Below, one piece after another: positions 1 to 7,771 of a DNA stretch of 19,299 nucleotides. The stretch spans positions 1 through 19,299 of the forward strand of contig NZ_JAIKXF010000046.1 of assembly GCF_024684275.1 (NCBI RefSeq). Reading direction: 5' to 3'. The stretch is from Ruminococcus sp. Its GTDB lineage: Bacteria; Bacillota_A; Clostridia; Oscillospirales; Ruminococcaceae. The notes below the pieces were generated by a model, which searched no databases, was not told where the DNA came from, and saw only the letters and a list, made by a program, of their open reading frames with translations. The translations under genes were made by a program, and so were the position numbers. Every line of letters begins with the position of its first letter. Position 1 is the first letter of the stretch.

Positions 1-1959
1 ATCTCATGCGTAACTCTCTGGGGTACAACAGATGAGAGAAGCTGGAGAAAGAGCGAGAACGGCGGAGATCCTCTCCCATTCAGCAACTACCAGCCAAAGA
101 GCTTCTACAACGACATCATCGGTCTTACAAAGACAATTGCACCTCCTTCATATGAGGAGGAAGTAGTTACAACAACTCAGGCTACAACAACAAAGCCTGT
201 TAATGTAACAACTACAACAGCAGAGCCTGCTAAGGCTGTTGACCTCAAGGAAGTTCTTGATTCTAAGGTTTCCAAGTGGGGCGACGCAAACAGCGATAAC
301 GGCGTAGATATGAGTGACGTTGTACTTATCATGCAGTCACTTGCAAACCCGAATAAGTATGCACTCAAGGATACTGCTCTTTATAATGCAGACGTAAACG
401 AGGCTGGTAACGGCATCACAGCAAACGATGCTCTTGCTATCCAGAAGTACCTCTTAGGCTTAATTTCTAAGCTTCCGGAGAGCTACTCTGACAATATCAA
501 GACTGTTACAGCTCCTGCAACTACAACAAAGCTTACAACTACAACAGCTAAGGCTACAACTACAAAGGCTACAACAACTAATGCTCCTACACAGCAGCTT
601 AGCGGCAAGACATACAGCGTTAAGAATGGTCAGAACCAGTTCAAGGGCGACAGCGATGGCTACAGCTATGAGATCTGGCTTGATCAGACAGGCGGAAGCG
701 GTTCAATGACACTTGGCAGCGGCGGTACATTCAACACAGAGTGGAGCGCTCAGGTTTCCAAGGGTAACTTCCTCGCTCGCCGCGGTATGGACTTCGACCG
801 TACAAAGAAGGCTACAGATGTAGGTAAGATCACTCTGGACTATGCTGCTGACTACTCAGCAAGCTCACAGGGTAACTCAAGACTTTGCGTATACGGCTGG
901 ATGACAGATCCGCTCGTAGAGTACTATATCATTGAGGACTGGGTAAACTGGTGCCCACAGCCACAGGGCGGCAGCAAGACAGTTACTATCGACGGTGCTC
1001 AGTACGAGATCTTCACACTCGACCACTATGGTCCTACAATCCTTGACAACCAGTCACGTAACTTCAAGCAGTACTTCAGCGTTCGTAAGTCAAAGAGAAC
1101 ATCTGGTTCTATCACAGTATCAGATCACTTCAAGGCTTGGGCAGACGCAGGTTGGGACATCGGTAACCTCACAGAGGTCGCTCTCAACGTAGAAGGCTGG
1201 GAGAGCAGCGGTAAGGCTAACGTTTCTAAGCTTTCAATCGACGTATCAGGCGGCGGAAGCAGCCAGACAGGTCAGACTGGTCAGACAGGACAGACAGGAC
1301 AGACAGGTCAGACAGGTACACAGGTACAGGCTGGCAAGAAGCTCTGCGCTATCTCATTCGATGACGGCGCTTCAGCTCAGAGCACATCAGATCCTGGTTA
1401 CAGAATCATCAATGCTCTTGCTGAGAACAACATGACAGCTACATTCTTCAATGTAGGTAGCTGGATCAAGACAAATGAGCAGATCAAGTATGAGTATCAG
1501 AAGGGCATGGAAGTTGCTAATCACACTCAGACTCACCCACACCTCGGTCAGCTTGGTTCAGGTCAGATCAGAAGTGAGTGGGAGCAGTGCAACAGCAAGC
1601 TCAAGAGCATAATCGGCGCTGAGCCATCACACCTCATGAGACTTCCTTACCTCGAGAGCAACGGTACAGTTCAGTCAGCACTCTATGATATTCCACTTAT
1701 CAGCTGTGCAATCGACACTAAGGACTGGAACAATGCTTCTACAAATGACATTGTTAATACAATCAAGCAGGCTGCACAGAACGGCTCACTTGAGGGTGCT
1801 ATCGTACTCTGCCACGAGAACTATGCTACAACAGCAGCAGCTATGGAGCAGGTTCTTCCTTGGCTCGCACAGAATGGTTACCAGAACGTAAACATTTCTG
1901 ATATGGCTAAGGCTCACGGCAAGACTCTTGCAGGCGGTCAGGTTCACACACGCGCTTAA
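1..1959 (+). CDS. Multidomain cellulosomal xylanase/acetylxylan esterase (GH10 tail - dockerin - GH11 - CE4), 5'-truncated by the window edge
   Basis: This is an extracellular xylan-degrading enzyme that should dock onto a cellulosome scaffoldin. The reading frame is open from base 1, so the start lies upstream; 652 residues are visible. Residues 1-42 match the end of a GH10 xylanase (VTLWGTTDERSW, then PLPFSNYQPK). A Thr-rich linker follows, then a dockerin at about 84-160 with a Ca-binding loop (D95, N97, D99, D106) and a second, variant loop from D131. After a second TTT linker comes a GH11 domain (about 200-413) with nucleophile E307 (VEYYIIE) and acid/base E398 (EGWESSG). A QTG-repeat linker leads to a CE4 deacetylase (about 443-640) with all five motifs: SFDDG (D454, D455), NHTQTH (H508, H512), RLPY (R547), DTKDW (D572, D575) and LCHE (H605). 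All visible catalytic residues are present. Codon use is strongly biased (ACA, AAG, GGT, CTC) compared with its neighbours, which suggests high expression. The GH10 active site is outside the window. Confidence 0.95.
   Translation: MSCVTLWGTTDERSWRKSENGGDPLPFSNYQPKSFYNDIIGLTKTIAPPSYEEEVVTTTQATTTKPVNVTTTTAEPAKAVDLKEVLDSKVSKWGDANSDNGVDMSDVVLIMQSLANPNKYALKDTALYNADVNEAGNGITANDALAIQKYLLGLISKLPESYSDNIKTVTAPATTTKLTTTTAKATTTKATTTNAPTQQLSGKTYSVKNGQNQFKGDSDGYSYEIWLDQTGGSGSMTLGSGGTFNTEWSAQVSKGNFLARRGMDFDRTKKATDVGKITLDYAADYSASSQGNSRLCVYGWMTDPLVEYYIIEDWVNWCPQPQGGSKTVTIDGAQYEIFTLDHYGPTILDNQSRNFKQYFSVRKSKRTSGSITVSDHFKAWADAGWDIGNLTEVALNVEGWESSGKANVSKLSIDVSGGGSSQTGQTGQTGQTGQTGQTGTQVQAGKKLCAISFDDGASAQSTSDPGYRIINALAENNMTATFFNVGSWIKTNEQIKYEYQKGMEVANHTQTHPHLGQLGSGQIRSEWEQCNSKLKSIIGAEPSHLMRLPYLESNGTVQSALYDIPLISCAIDTKDWNNASTNDIVNTIKQAAQNGSLEGAIVLCHENYATTAAAMEQVLPWLAQNGYQNVNISDMAKAHGKTLAGGQVHTRA
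1264..1317 (+). repeat. Six 9-bp tandem repeats encoding a QTG linker
   Basis: Six in-frame copies of CAGACAGGT-like units encode (QTG)6. They form a flexible linker between the GH11 and CE4 domains. Copies differ only at third codon positions, so copy number could change by slippage without loss of frame. Confidence 0.9.
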
Positions 1960-1981
1960 TCTAAGCTTTAACTAAAACAAA

Positions 1982-2010
1982 GTGCCGATCACAGAATCGG
2001 TGGTCGGCAC
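1982..2010 (+). terminator. Hairpin after the xylanase gene
   Basis: An 11-bp stem with one G-U pair (GTGCCGATCAC with GTGGTCGGCAC) and a 7-nt loop begins 22 nt after the stop codon. No clean U-tract follows, so it may be an mRNA 3'-end stabiliser rather than the terminator itself. Confidence 0.55.
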
Positions 2011-2047
2011 ACTTAATTAAGATTTCTCCAAATTTTAATATCCCCTG

Positions 2048-2084
2048 AAAGGCAGTCGGTGTAAATCGGCTGTCTTTTCATTTT
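2048..2084 (+). terminator. Rho-independent terminator of the xylanase gene
   Basis: An 11-bp stem with two G-U pairs (AAAGGCAGTCG with CGGCTGTCTTT) and an 8-nt loop runs into TTTTCATTTT. It is the second hairpin after the xylanase stop and the better terminator of the two. Confidence 0.75.
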
Positions 2085-2103
2085 ATCTGATAAATGGTAT
2101 AAT
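2075..2103 (+). promoter_or_regulatory. Putative sigmaA-type promoter of the first ECF operon
   Basis: A perfect TATAAT at 2098-2103 lies 17 nt after a weak -35, TTTTCA (2075-2080). The -35 overlaps the tail of the upstream terminator. It would start transcription about 45 nt before the sigma factor gene. An ECF-type autoregulatory promoter closer to the gene cannot be excluded. Confidence 0.45.
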
Positions 2104-2152
2104 ATTTGTGACCAAATGATACTCCCATACGTGTTTATATTGAAAGGAGCTG

Positions 2153-2632
2153 ATGAATATGCTAAAATGCGGCTGCGCTCGCGAGGCGGTCGAGAGATAC
2201 GGCGATATGCTGTACAGGATTTGTCTGCTTACGCTGAGAAATACTGCCGACGCTGAGGACGCTGTGCAGGAAACATTTATAAAATATGTGCAGAAGTCCC
2301 CAGAATTCAGCGACGGCGACCACGAAAAAGCATGGCTCATCACTGTAGCCACAAACAAATGCCGTGATATTCTGAGGTATCGTACAAGTCACCGAACCGA
2401 AAGCGACGAGCTTTTAAGCGGTTATTCAATAGAAAAAGAGGAAAGCGGTATACTTGACGCTCTTATGGAGCTTCCCGACAAATACCGAATGCCGCTCATT
2501 CTTTATTATATCGACGAATACAAGGTAGACGAGATAGCAGATATCATTGGAATAAGCCTTTCGGCGGCTAAAATGCGCCTTTCAAGGGGCAGGAAGCTGC
2601 TGAAGGAAAAATACAGAAAGGAGTATATGTAA
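2153..2632 (+). CDS. ECF-type RNA polymerase sigma factor (sigma-70 family)
   Basis: This 159-residue cytoplasmic protein should direct RNA polymerase to a small regulon. Region 2 spans about residues 10-70 and includes DAEDAVQETFIKYVQ, the usual core-binding and -10-recognition helices. Region 4 spans about 103-157 (LPDKYRMPLILYYIDEYKVD, then the HTH around IADIIGISLSAAKMRLSRGR). The length is typical of ECF factors and there is no extra C-terminal domain. The ATG has a good Shine-Dalgarno site (AAAGGAGC, 4 nt upstream). The stop codon is one base before the next gene, which encodes a membrane protein with a cytosolic N-terminus; this is the usual sigma/anti-sigma layout. The closest subfamily and the target promoters cannot be read from the window. 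Confidence 0.93.
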   Translation: MNMLKCGCAREAVERYGDMLYRICLLTLRNTADAEDAVQETFIKYVQKSPEFSDGDHEKAWLITVATNKCRDILRYRTSHRTESDELLSGYSIEKEESGILDALMELPDKYRMPLILYYIDEYKVDEIADIIGISLSAAKMRLSRGRKLLKEKYRKEYM

Positions 2633-2633
2633 T

Positions 2634-4541
2634 ATGGAGAAAAAGCTTAAAAATGGGGCTGATAAGATAAAAATGCCTGCGGATATGAAGCAGCGCATAA
2701 TCAGCGCCGCCGAGCTTGCGGAGAAGAACCGCGTAAATACTGACAGTGACGATTATATCGAAGTTGTCAGATCATCTGAGCGTATAACAACTAAAACCCG
2801 TATAATAAAGGCTGTCAGTGCCATTGCTGCCTGTGCTGTGCTTGTAGGTGGGATAGGTACTACAGGTTTTCTGCTCCACAGACAGAACAAGGAGCATATG
2901 ACAAGCGGTGAGGTCTCGGATTCTGCTTGCAGAAGCTGTCCATTCGGAGATTTCAGTGAATTAAAGTACAATTTTGACGCAAATGACAAAGCATACAGCA
3001 AATACTCACCCGAGACCTATGAGAAACTTTCTGACTTTCTCAATTGCTTTAACTGGGGCGAAAGTGTTGAGGCTCCTGAGGACAAAAAAAACAAAGTGTT
3101 TTATTCCGGGTGGCAGGACTATGTGATCAGTTGGAAAATAGGTGATACACCGCCTGTTTTTTACAATATCGATATTGCAAATGACGGATATGTTTACTAT
3201 AGGGAGATGATGTCAGATTTTGAGTCTGGGAAATATAAGATTATCGAAAAAAAATGGTATAAGATAGACTTTGAAGCCTTTAACAGCGGAGTGAAGGAGA
3301 TACTTGCCCTTGATCCTGTTTCTCAGTTTGGAGATTTCAGTCAATTTAGTTACAAATTTGATGCAGACGATGGAAAAGATGGAAGTTACTCAGACGAGAC
3401 CTACGCTCAGCTGTCTGACTTCCTCAATAATTTTAATTGGGGTGATGCTCTCGATGATTCTGAGATTAAAAAAGACAGCAGGTATTTAAAGTTTGAAGAA
3501 TATGAAGAAGAATATGACTATATAAAAAAGTTGAAAGTTCTGGACAATGAAGATCGTGTCTATATTATTACTCGATCTACTCCACAGGGATACAGTAAAA
3601 TAGTAATTGTAAATGGCGGTTATGTCAGCTATACGGATTTTTCAAACGATTTAGTTACTGACATTGGTCCTGTTGTTGCAGATAGCGAGTGTTACAAGAT
3701 AGACTTTGAAGCCTTTGACAGGGGAGTACAGGAAATTCTGGCTCAGGACATCAATAAAGCTTCACCTTTCGGCGATTTCAGGACATTTGACTTTATGTTC
3801 TGTAAAGGCACAGACAACTATTATAATAAAAGCGGCGAAGTATATGAGAAAATAGCAGATTTCCTTAATAATGTCGACTGGGGCGATAAAGTTACCAAAG
3901 TAGAGCAAAAAATTCCGCAACAGGTTGCTGAGGGAATGACCTATGAAGCAAACTGGGAGAACGGTGACAGATTTTGTTTCTTTTATATTGAAAATGACGG
4001 TCATGTTCATTATGGTGAAAACATTACGGATATTGATACCCATGTAGTAACTACTGTTGCTGATTGTAACTATTATATTGATTTTGAAGCCTTTGACAAG
4101 GGGATAACGGAGATACTTGCAAAGTATAAAGCCGAAGCCCCCACAGAAGTTTTTGAGTACGCTGAGTTGCTTTTCGGTCAACACGAGAGGCTTACTCCTA
4201 CAGATGAAGAAGGCATGGCAAAGTTTGAAGGTTTTGTTCGTAATGACTTTGTAAAAATGCTTGAATCAACTTCGTCTGATGATATAGTCGGCGGAGTAAA
4301 GTATAGTATTTTAACTTCATACAGGCTTGACGATAATAAAAGTCGTCAAGAGAACTACTTTATCTTCATGGACGGCTTTGTGGAGTGCAATGAATGTGAG
4401 ACTGATGAAAACGGCGAAATGCAGCTGACAAACACTGAAAAATATAAGATAGACGTAGGTAAGCTTGAATCCGTGCTTAAAGATGAAATTGGCGTTGAGC
4501 TACCCGAATACAGAGAGATCAACATCAATAAAGTCGATTGA
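2634..4541 (+). CDS. Single-pass membrane protein with four extracellular repeats; likely regulator of the adjacent ECF sigma factor
   Basis: I do not recognise the family of this 635-residue protein. Residues 1-56 are charged and probably cytosolic, 57-81 form one membrane span (VSAIAACAVLVGGIGTTGFL), and the rest should be outside. The outer part is a tandem array of a roughly 128-residue unit starting near residues 103, 231, 378 and 506. Each unit opens with a form of PFGDF and an aromatic strand, has LSDFLNNFNWGD in the middle (units 1-3) and closes with YKIDFEAFxxGVxEILA. The fourth unit is divergent: it lacks the NWGD motif but keeps YKIDVGKLESVLKDE. It follows the sigma gene by one base, so translation is probably coupled. 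An anti-sigma role is inferred from position and topology; no ZAS zinc-binding motif is visible. The repeat region is more AT-rich than its neighbours. Confidence 0.85.
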   Translation: MEKKLKNGADKIKMPADMKQRIISAAELAEKNRVNTDSDDYIEVVRSSERITTKTRIIKAVSAIAACAVLVGGIGTTGFLLHRQNKEHMTSGEVSDSACRSCPFGDFSELKYNFDANDKAYSKYSPETYEKLSDFLNCFNWGESVEAPEDKKNKVFYSGWQDYVISWKIGDTPPVFYNIDIANDGYVYYREMMSDFESGKYKIIEKKWYKIDFEAFNSGVKEILALDPVSQFGDFSQFSYKFDADDGKDGSYSDETYAQLSDFLNNFNWGDALDDSEIKKDSRYLKFEEYEEEYDYIKKLKVLDNEDRVYIITRSTPQGYSKIVIVNGGYVSYTDFSNDLVTDIGPVVADSECYKIDFEAFDRGVQEILAQDINKASPFGDFRTFDFMFCKGTDNYYNKSGEVYEKIADFLNNVDWGDKVTKVEQKIPQQVAEGMTYEANWENGDRFCFFYIENDGHVHYGENITDIDTHVVTTVADCNYYIDFEAFDKGITEILAKYKAEAPTEVFEYAELLFGQHERLTPTDEEGMAKFEGFVRNDFVKMLESTSSDDIVGGVKYSILTSYRLDDNKSRQENYFIFMDGFVECNECETDENGEMQLTNTEKYKIDVGKLESVLKDEIGVELPEYREININKVD

Positions 4542-4587
4542 TATATTGTACTATGGAAAGATAAGAACAACAGAAGGATAAATAAAA

Positions 4588-4619
4588 ACCGCACATCAAT
4601 TGATGTGCGGTCTGTTTTT
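4588..4619. terminator. Bidirectional terminator between convergent genes
   Basis: A perfect 24-bp palindrome (ACCGCACATCAA and its complement, 4588-4611) is flanked by TTTTT on the right (4615-4619) and AAAAA on the left (4584-4588). It can end both the membrane-protein transcript (plus) and the AraC-type gene transcript (minus). Confidence 0.85.
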
Positions 4620-5478
4620 ACCTTAGTGCATACAGCTTTTTGAAATCCGTAGGCGTACAGTGCTTTATCTCCTTGAAGATACGGTTAAAGGTGGTCAGGC
4701 TCTTGAAGCCCGAACGCATAGCCACCTCCGTAATAGGTATGCTCGGATCGAGCAGGAGAAGCTCCGCCGCTTTGGTTCGTCTTGCATTTATGTACTGTAA
4801 GTACGACATAGCGTTATACTGCTTGAATATTCGTGAGAAGTGATATTTGCTGTAGCCTGCAACATCGGCAAGCTGCTCCAGTGTTATATCGTACATGAAA
4901 TTATTGTCGATATATTTCAGCACAGTGCCGAACTTTTCGCTGTACTCGTCGATCTTCTCGTCGTCGCAGTCCATAACTATCTTCTGCTGCTCCAGCTGAT
5001 ACTCGCGGAGCGCCATAAACAGCTCAATGACCTTGACGTAGATCTTTACGTCGGCTAATTCAGACTTGGAGTTATACAGCGACAGTATATCCAGCATGGT
5101 CTTTTTTGCCAGCACGTGAAGCTCCTTATCCATATCACCGTTGATTAGGACAGGTGTGTTCAGAGAACGCATAACAGGCTCAAGAGCGGATATTTCGCCG
5201 AGTATACTGTTATCGCACTGGAAGATGATACGCCGTCCCGGTATAGCAGGCATACTGTGGAGCTCACACGGAGGAATGATGAGAACATCATTCTCGGGTA
5301 CGAGATACTCAATAGCATTCACGGTCACGGAATATTCATTTTTGATAGGCATAATGAGTTCAACTGCGTTATGCCAGTGTACTGGGTACTCCTCGTTCTG
5401 GACATTGTCATAGAGCATGGCATATTTTTGAGTGTCATACTCAACAGTCTCAAAGTCACCCGAAAGATGTTTTATCAT
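4618..5478 (-). CDS. AraC-family transcriptional regulator with N-terminal cupin sensor domain
   Basis: This 286-residue DNA-binding regulator probably responds to a small molecule such as a sugar. The N-terminal part has the cupin sensing pattern (VHWHNAVELIMPIKNEY, then LVPENDVLIIPPCELHSM). The C-terminal 100 residues hold two HTH motifs: LEQLADVAGYSKYHFSRIFK and ITEVAMRSGFKSLTTFNRIF followed by CTPTDFKK, the AraC signature. I start it at the ATG at 5478, which has a G-rich Shine-Dalgarno (AGAGGGGGGG) 8 nt upstream. An in-frame TTG at 5526 would add 16 residues but has no such site. AraC proteins of this type often regulate nearby glycan genes, but no transporter or glycosidase is adjacent, so its targets are unknown. 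Confidence 0.93.
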   Translation of the reverse strand: MIKHLSGDFETVEYDTQKYAMLYDNVQNEEYPVHWHNAVELIMPIKNEYSVTVNAIEYLVPENDVLIIPPCELHSMPAIPGRRIIFQCDNSILGEISALEPVMRSLNTPVLINGDMDKELHVLAKKTMLDILSLYNSKSELADVKIYVKVIELFMALREYQLEQQKIVMDCDDEKIDEYSEKFGTVLKYIDNNFMYDITLEQLADVAGYSKYHFSRIFKQYNAMSYLQYINARRTKAAELLLLDPSIPITEVAMRSGFKSLTTFNRIFKEIKHCTPTDFKKLYALR

Positions 5479-5569
5479 TTGTGTCGCCCCCCCTCTGAGG
5501 CTCAGTTTAGCAACATTGTTGACCAAATATTGCTGTCTTATTCATGTGTTTATCTATTGTGCTAATTCT

Positions 5570-5598
5570 ATTATAATCTATATGTCGTATTTTGTAAA
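5570..5598 (-). promoter_or_regulatory. Promoter of the AraC-family gene
   Basis: On the minus strand, TTTACA (5593-5598) and TATAAT (5570-5575) are separated by 17 nt. This places the transcript start about 85 nt before the ATG at 5478. The surrounding DNA is AT-rich and has no other gene. Confidence 0.65.
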
Positions 5599-5718
5599 TG
5601 CTTTTTGTATAACTTTGTGAAAACTATACAAAGAGACCAACCAAATTTTGCGCAATATGGAAATATGTATTGTTAGTATATCTTCCCATAGGATCAGGGC
5701 ATAATACGTCAGTACGAC

Positions 5719-5750
5719 AAAAACCCCCGATGACCGCATATCATCGGGGG
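5719..5750 (-). terminator. Rho-independent terminator of the flotillin gene
   Basis: A perfect 10-bp stem (CCCCCGATGA with TCATCGGGGG), 7-nt loop, read on the minus strand into TTTTT. It begins 13 nt after the flotillin stop codon. Confidence 0.9.
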
Positions 5751-5763
5751 AAGTGTTATTATA

Positions 5764-7353
5764 TTACAGCTCAGGCATATCTGCGCTGCTGTCGTCGGAG
5801 TTTTCATCAGCATAATACTGAGTATCTCCGTCGTATGAGTTATCCTTAGCATCTCTGTTTTCGTCGTAGCTGTAAACGTACTCGCCGTTATCTGAGCTGT
5901 CCTTTTCTGCTGTAGGAGCAGCAGCCTTCGGAGCAGCCATTTTGCCGCCGAGGAAGCCAGCCAGCAGAGCTCTGATGTCAACGCCTGTTGAAGCAGTAAG
6001 TCCATCGGTGATCTTTGTTGTAGAATCAATGATGTCGCCGACAAGTCTGCTGGAGTTGCCTTCACCGTACATTGTGATCTTATCGACCTGCGACAGAGGA
6101 GTAGCGGCGTTCTTAACGACCTCAGGGAGAGCCTTGAAGTACATTTCGAGCACAGCAGCCTCGCCGTACTTCTTCATAGCCTCAGCCTTGGCGTTGATAC
6201 CCTCAGCCTCAGCAAGACCTTTCGCGCGGATAGCGTCCGCCTCAGCCTTACCTACAGCAGCGATACCCTCAGCCTCCTGCATCTTGGCGTACTTCTGAGC
6301 TTCGGCCTCAGCCTTCTGAGCCTCAGCCTCCTGCTCACGCTGGAAACGATCTGCTTCTGCCTCTTTTTTGAGCTGATAGAGCTTTGCATCGGCTTCCTGC
6401 TGAGCCTTATAGCGGTCAGCCTCAGCCTTTTTCTTGATCTGAGCTTCGAGAGCCTTTTCAGTTACCTCTGCCTCACGAGCCTTGAGCTCAACGTCCTTTT
6501 CGGAAGCAGCGATATTAGCGTTAGCCTTTGAAACTTCGATTGATTTACGCTGCTCTTCCTTCTGGATCTCATAAGCAGCGTCAGCGATAGCGAGCTGAGT
6601 ATCAGCTTCCTTTTTGAGTTCAGCCTGACGGATAGCAAGCTCATTGTTCTTCTGAGCGATCTCGGTCTCAGCGAGAATCTTAGCGTCGTTGGCTTCTTTC
6701 TTAGCCTGAGCCTTAGCGATCTCGATCTCTTTTTCGGACTCAGCCCTTGCGATAGCAGCCTTCTTCTGTATCTTTGTGGTGTTGTCTATACCGAGATTTT
6801 CGATAAGGTTCTGGTCATCGGTAAAGTTCTGAACGTTGAATGAAACTATCTCAAGTCCCATTCTGTTAAGGTCGGGAGCTGCATTCTCCTGAACCTTTTC
6901 GGCGAAAGCCTTACGGTCATTGACCATAGCCTCAAGTGACATCTGACCAACGATCTCACGCATATTACCTTCAAGGACCTCTCTTGCGACCTTAGCCACA
7001 TAGGCTGTGTCCTTGTTAAGGAAGTTTTCGGCACCCAGCTTTATGAGTGTCGGATCGCTGCTGACCTTAACGTTTACGTTAGCGTCAACGTTGATATTGA
7101 TGTAGTCCGCGGTAGGAACAGCACTTGAAGTCTTTACGTCAACGGCGATGAGCTGAAGCTTCAGCTTATCCACACGCTCGAAGAAAGGGATACGAATGCT
7201 CGCCTTACCGATTATGATCTTTTTCCTCAGACCTGAGATGATATAAGCAGTATCCGGCGGAGCCTTTATGTAACCTGTGAATATTATAATGAGTAATAGG
7301 ATAATGCCGATTCCGGCAGGAATCACGATCCCCCAGTTGATGTTGTCAAACAT
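5764..7353 (-). CDS. Flotillin-like SPFH (band 7) membrane scaffold protein
   Basis: Flotillins organise membrane microdomains and help assemble membrane protein complexes. This 529-residue protein has one N-terminal membrane span (about residues 8-28) and an SPFH domain (about 30-190; APPDTAYIISGLRKKIIIGK and LEIVSFNVQNFTDD are typical). A long Ala/Glu/Lys coiled coil rich in EA and AEA repeats follows (about 195-410), then the conserved flotillin C-terminal part with KYGEAAVLEMYFKALPEV. The last 45-50 residues form an acidic Asp/Ser/Tyr/Asn tail not common in the family. The ATG at 7353 is chosen because GGAGG lies 5 nt upstream; an ATG 21 nt earlier lacks a comparable site. The gene is monocistronic, with its own promoter and terminator. 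There is no NfeD-type partner next to it, although flotillins are often paired with one. Confidence 0.95.
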   Translation of the reverse strand: MFDNINWGIVIPAGIGIILLLIIIFTGYIKAPPDTAYIISGLRKKIIIGKASIRIPFFERVDKLKLQLIAVDVKTSSAVPTADYININVDANVNVKVSSDPTLIKLGAENFLNKDTAYVAKVAREVLEGNMREIVGQMSLEAMVNDRKAFAEKVQENAAPDLNRMGLEIVSFNVQNFTDDQNLIENLGIDNTTKIQKKAAIARAESEKEIEIAKAQAKKEANDAKILAETEIAQKNNELAIRQAELKKEADTQLAIADAAYEIQKEEQRKSIEVSKANANIAASEKDVELKAREAEVTEKALEAQIKKKAEADRYKAQQEADAKLYQLKKEAEADRFQREQEAEAQKAEAEAQKYAKMQEAEGIAAVGKAEADAIRAKGLAEAEGINAKAEAMKKYGEAAVLEMYFKALPEVVKNAATPLSQVDKITMYGEGNSSRLVGDIIDSTTKITDGLTASTGVDIRALLAGFLGGKMAAPKAAAPTAEKDSSDNGEYVYSYDENRDAKDNSYDGDTQYYADENSDDSSADMPEL

Positions 7354-7377
7354 ATAAACCTCCATATCATACAAAAT

Positions 7378-7426
7378 GTGCTTATGCGGAGCACTTGTTT
7401 TACAGCGATCGACTTATCTCGACCGC
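7378..7426 (-). promoter_or_regulatory. Two small hairpins in the flotillin mRNA leader
   Basis: Between promoter and start codon the leader has an 8-bp stem (7405-7412 with 7419-7426, one G-U pair) and a 5-bp stem (GTGCT with AGCAC, 7378-7394). Neither has a U-tract. They may only stabilise the leader. Confidence 0.35.
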
Positions 7427-7434
7427 ATGATAGT

Positions 7435-7463
7435 ATTATATATTATTTTTATATCTTTGTCAA
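7435..7463 (-). promoter_or_regulatory. Consensus sigmaA promoter of the flotillin gene
   Basis: On the minus strand TTGACA (7458-7463) and TATAAT (7435-7440) are both perfect, with a 17-nt AT-rich spacer. The predicted leader is about 75 nt. Confidence 0.85.
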
Positions 7464-7621
7464 TATCACACAATTGATTACAACCTGTATAGATATAAAC
7501 CTGCATTTATGCATAATGCACAGAAGGAAATACTGTAAAAATAAGTTCGCATGAACCTTTTAAATAGTTTTCAGAACTTAAAATACAGTGTACAGCCTTA
7601 GTTTATCCTCTTTGGCTAATT

Positions 7622-7642
7622 ATTACAGTTTGATTACAGTTT
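7622..7642 (+). repeat. Two direct copies of ATTACAGTTT upstream of a promoter
   Basis: ATTACAGTTT occurs at 7622-7631 and 7633-7642, an 11-bp period or about one helical turn. It ends 14 bp before the -35 of the promoter at 7657. The position suits an activator binding as a tandem dimer; no specific regulator is suggested. Confidence 0.4.
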
Positions 7643-7656
7643 TCAGAAATTGAGAA

Positions 7657-7685
7657 TTGACAAAACACTGACAAAGTGATAGAAT
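7657..7685 (+). promoter_or_regulatory. SigmaA promoter of the second ECF operon or of a leader RNA
   Basis: TTGACA (7657-7662), a 17-nt spacer and TAGAAT (7680-7685). Transcription would start near 7692, giving a leader of about 210 nt before the TTG start at 7903. Confidence 0.8.
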
Positions 7686-7700
7686 ATTGATGTGACAATC

Positions 7701-7739
7701 AGATCCTGAAGTTCAGACGAAATATCAGATTCAGGATCT
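7701..7739 (+). promoter_or_regulatory. 10-bp inverted repeat at the start of the leader
   Basis: AGATCCTGAA (7701-7710) pairs perfectly with TTCAGGATCT (7730-7739) around a 19-nt loop. The loop contains a further TTCAG (7712-7716) that can pair with the same CTGAA, so two alternative folds exist. It begins about 9 nt after the predicted transcript start, so it could act as RNA structure or as a DNA operator. Confidence 0.55.
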
Positions 7740-7771
7740 ATTTGGTACATCAATAATATAGCATGACATCT

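Noticed and set aside
5479..5526. TTG start adding 16 residues to the AraC-type regulator
   Set aside because: There is no Shine-Dalgarno before 5526, while the ATG at 5478 has a strong one. Kept only as an alternative.
5141..5565. Plus-strand open frames opposite the AraC-type gene
   Set aside because: They are antisense to a well-supported regulator and carry no domain or ribosome site.
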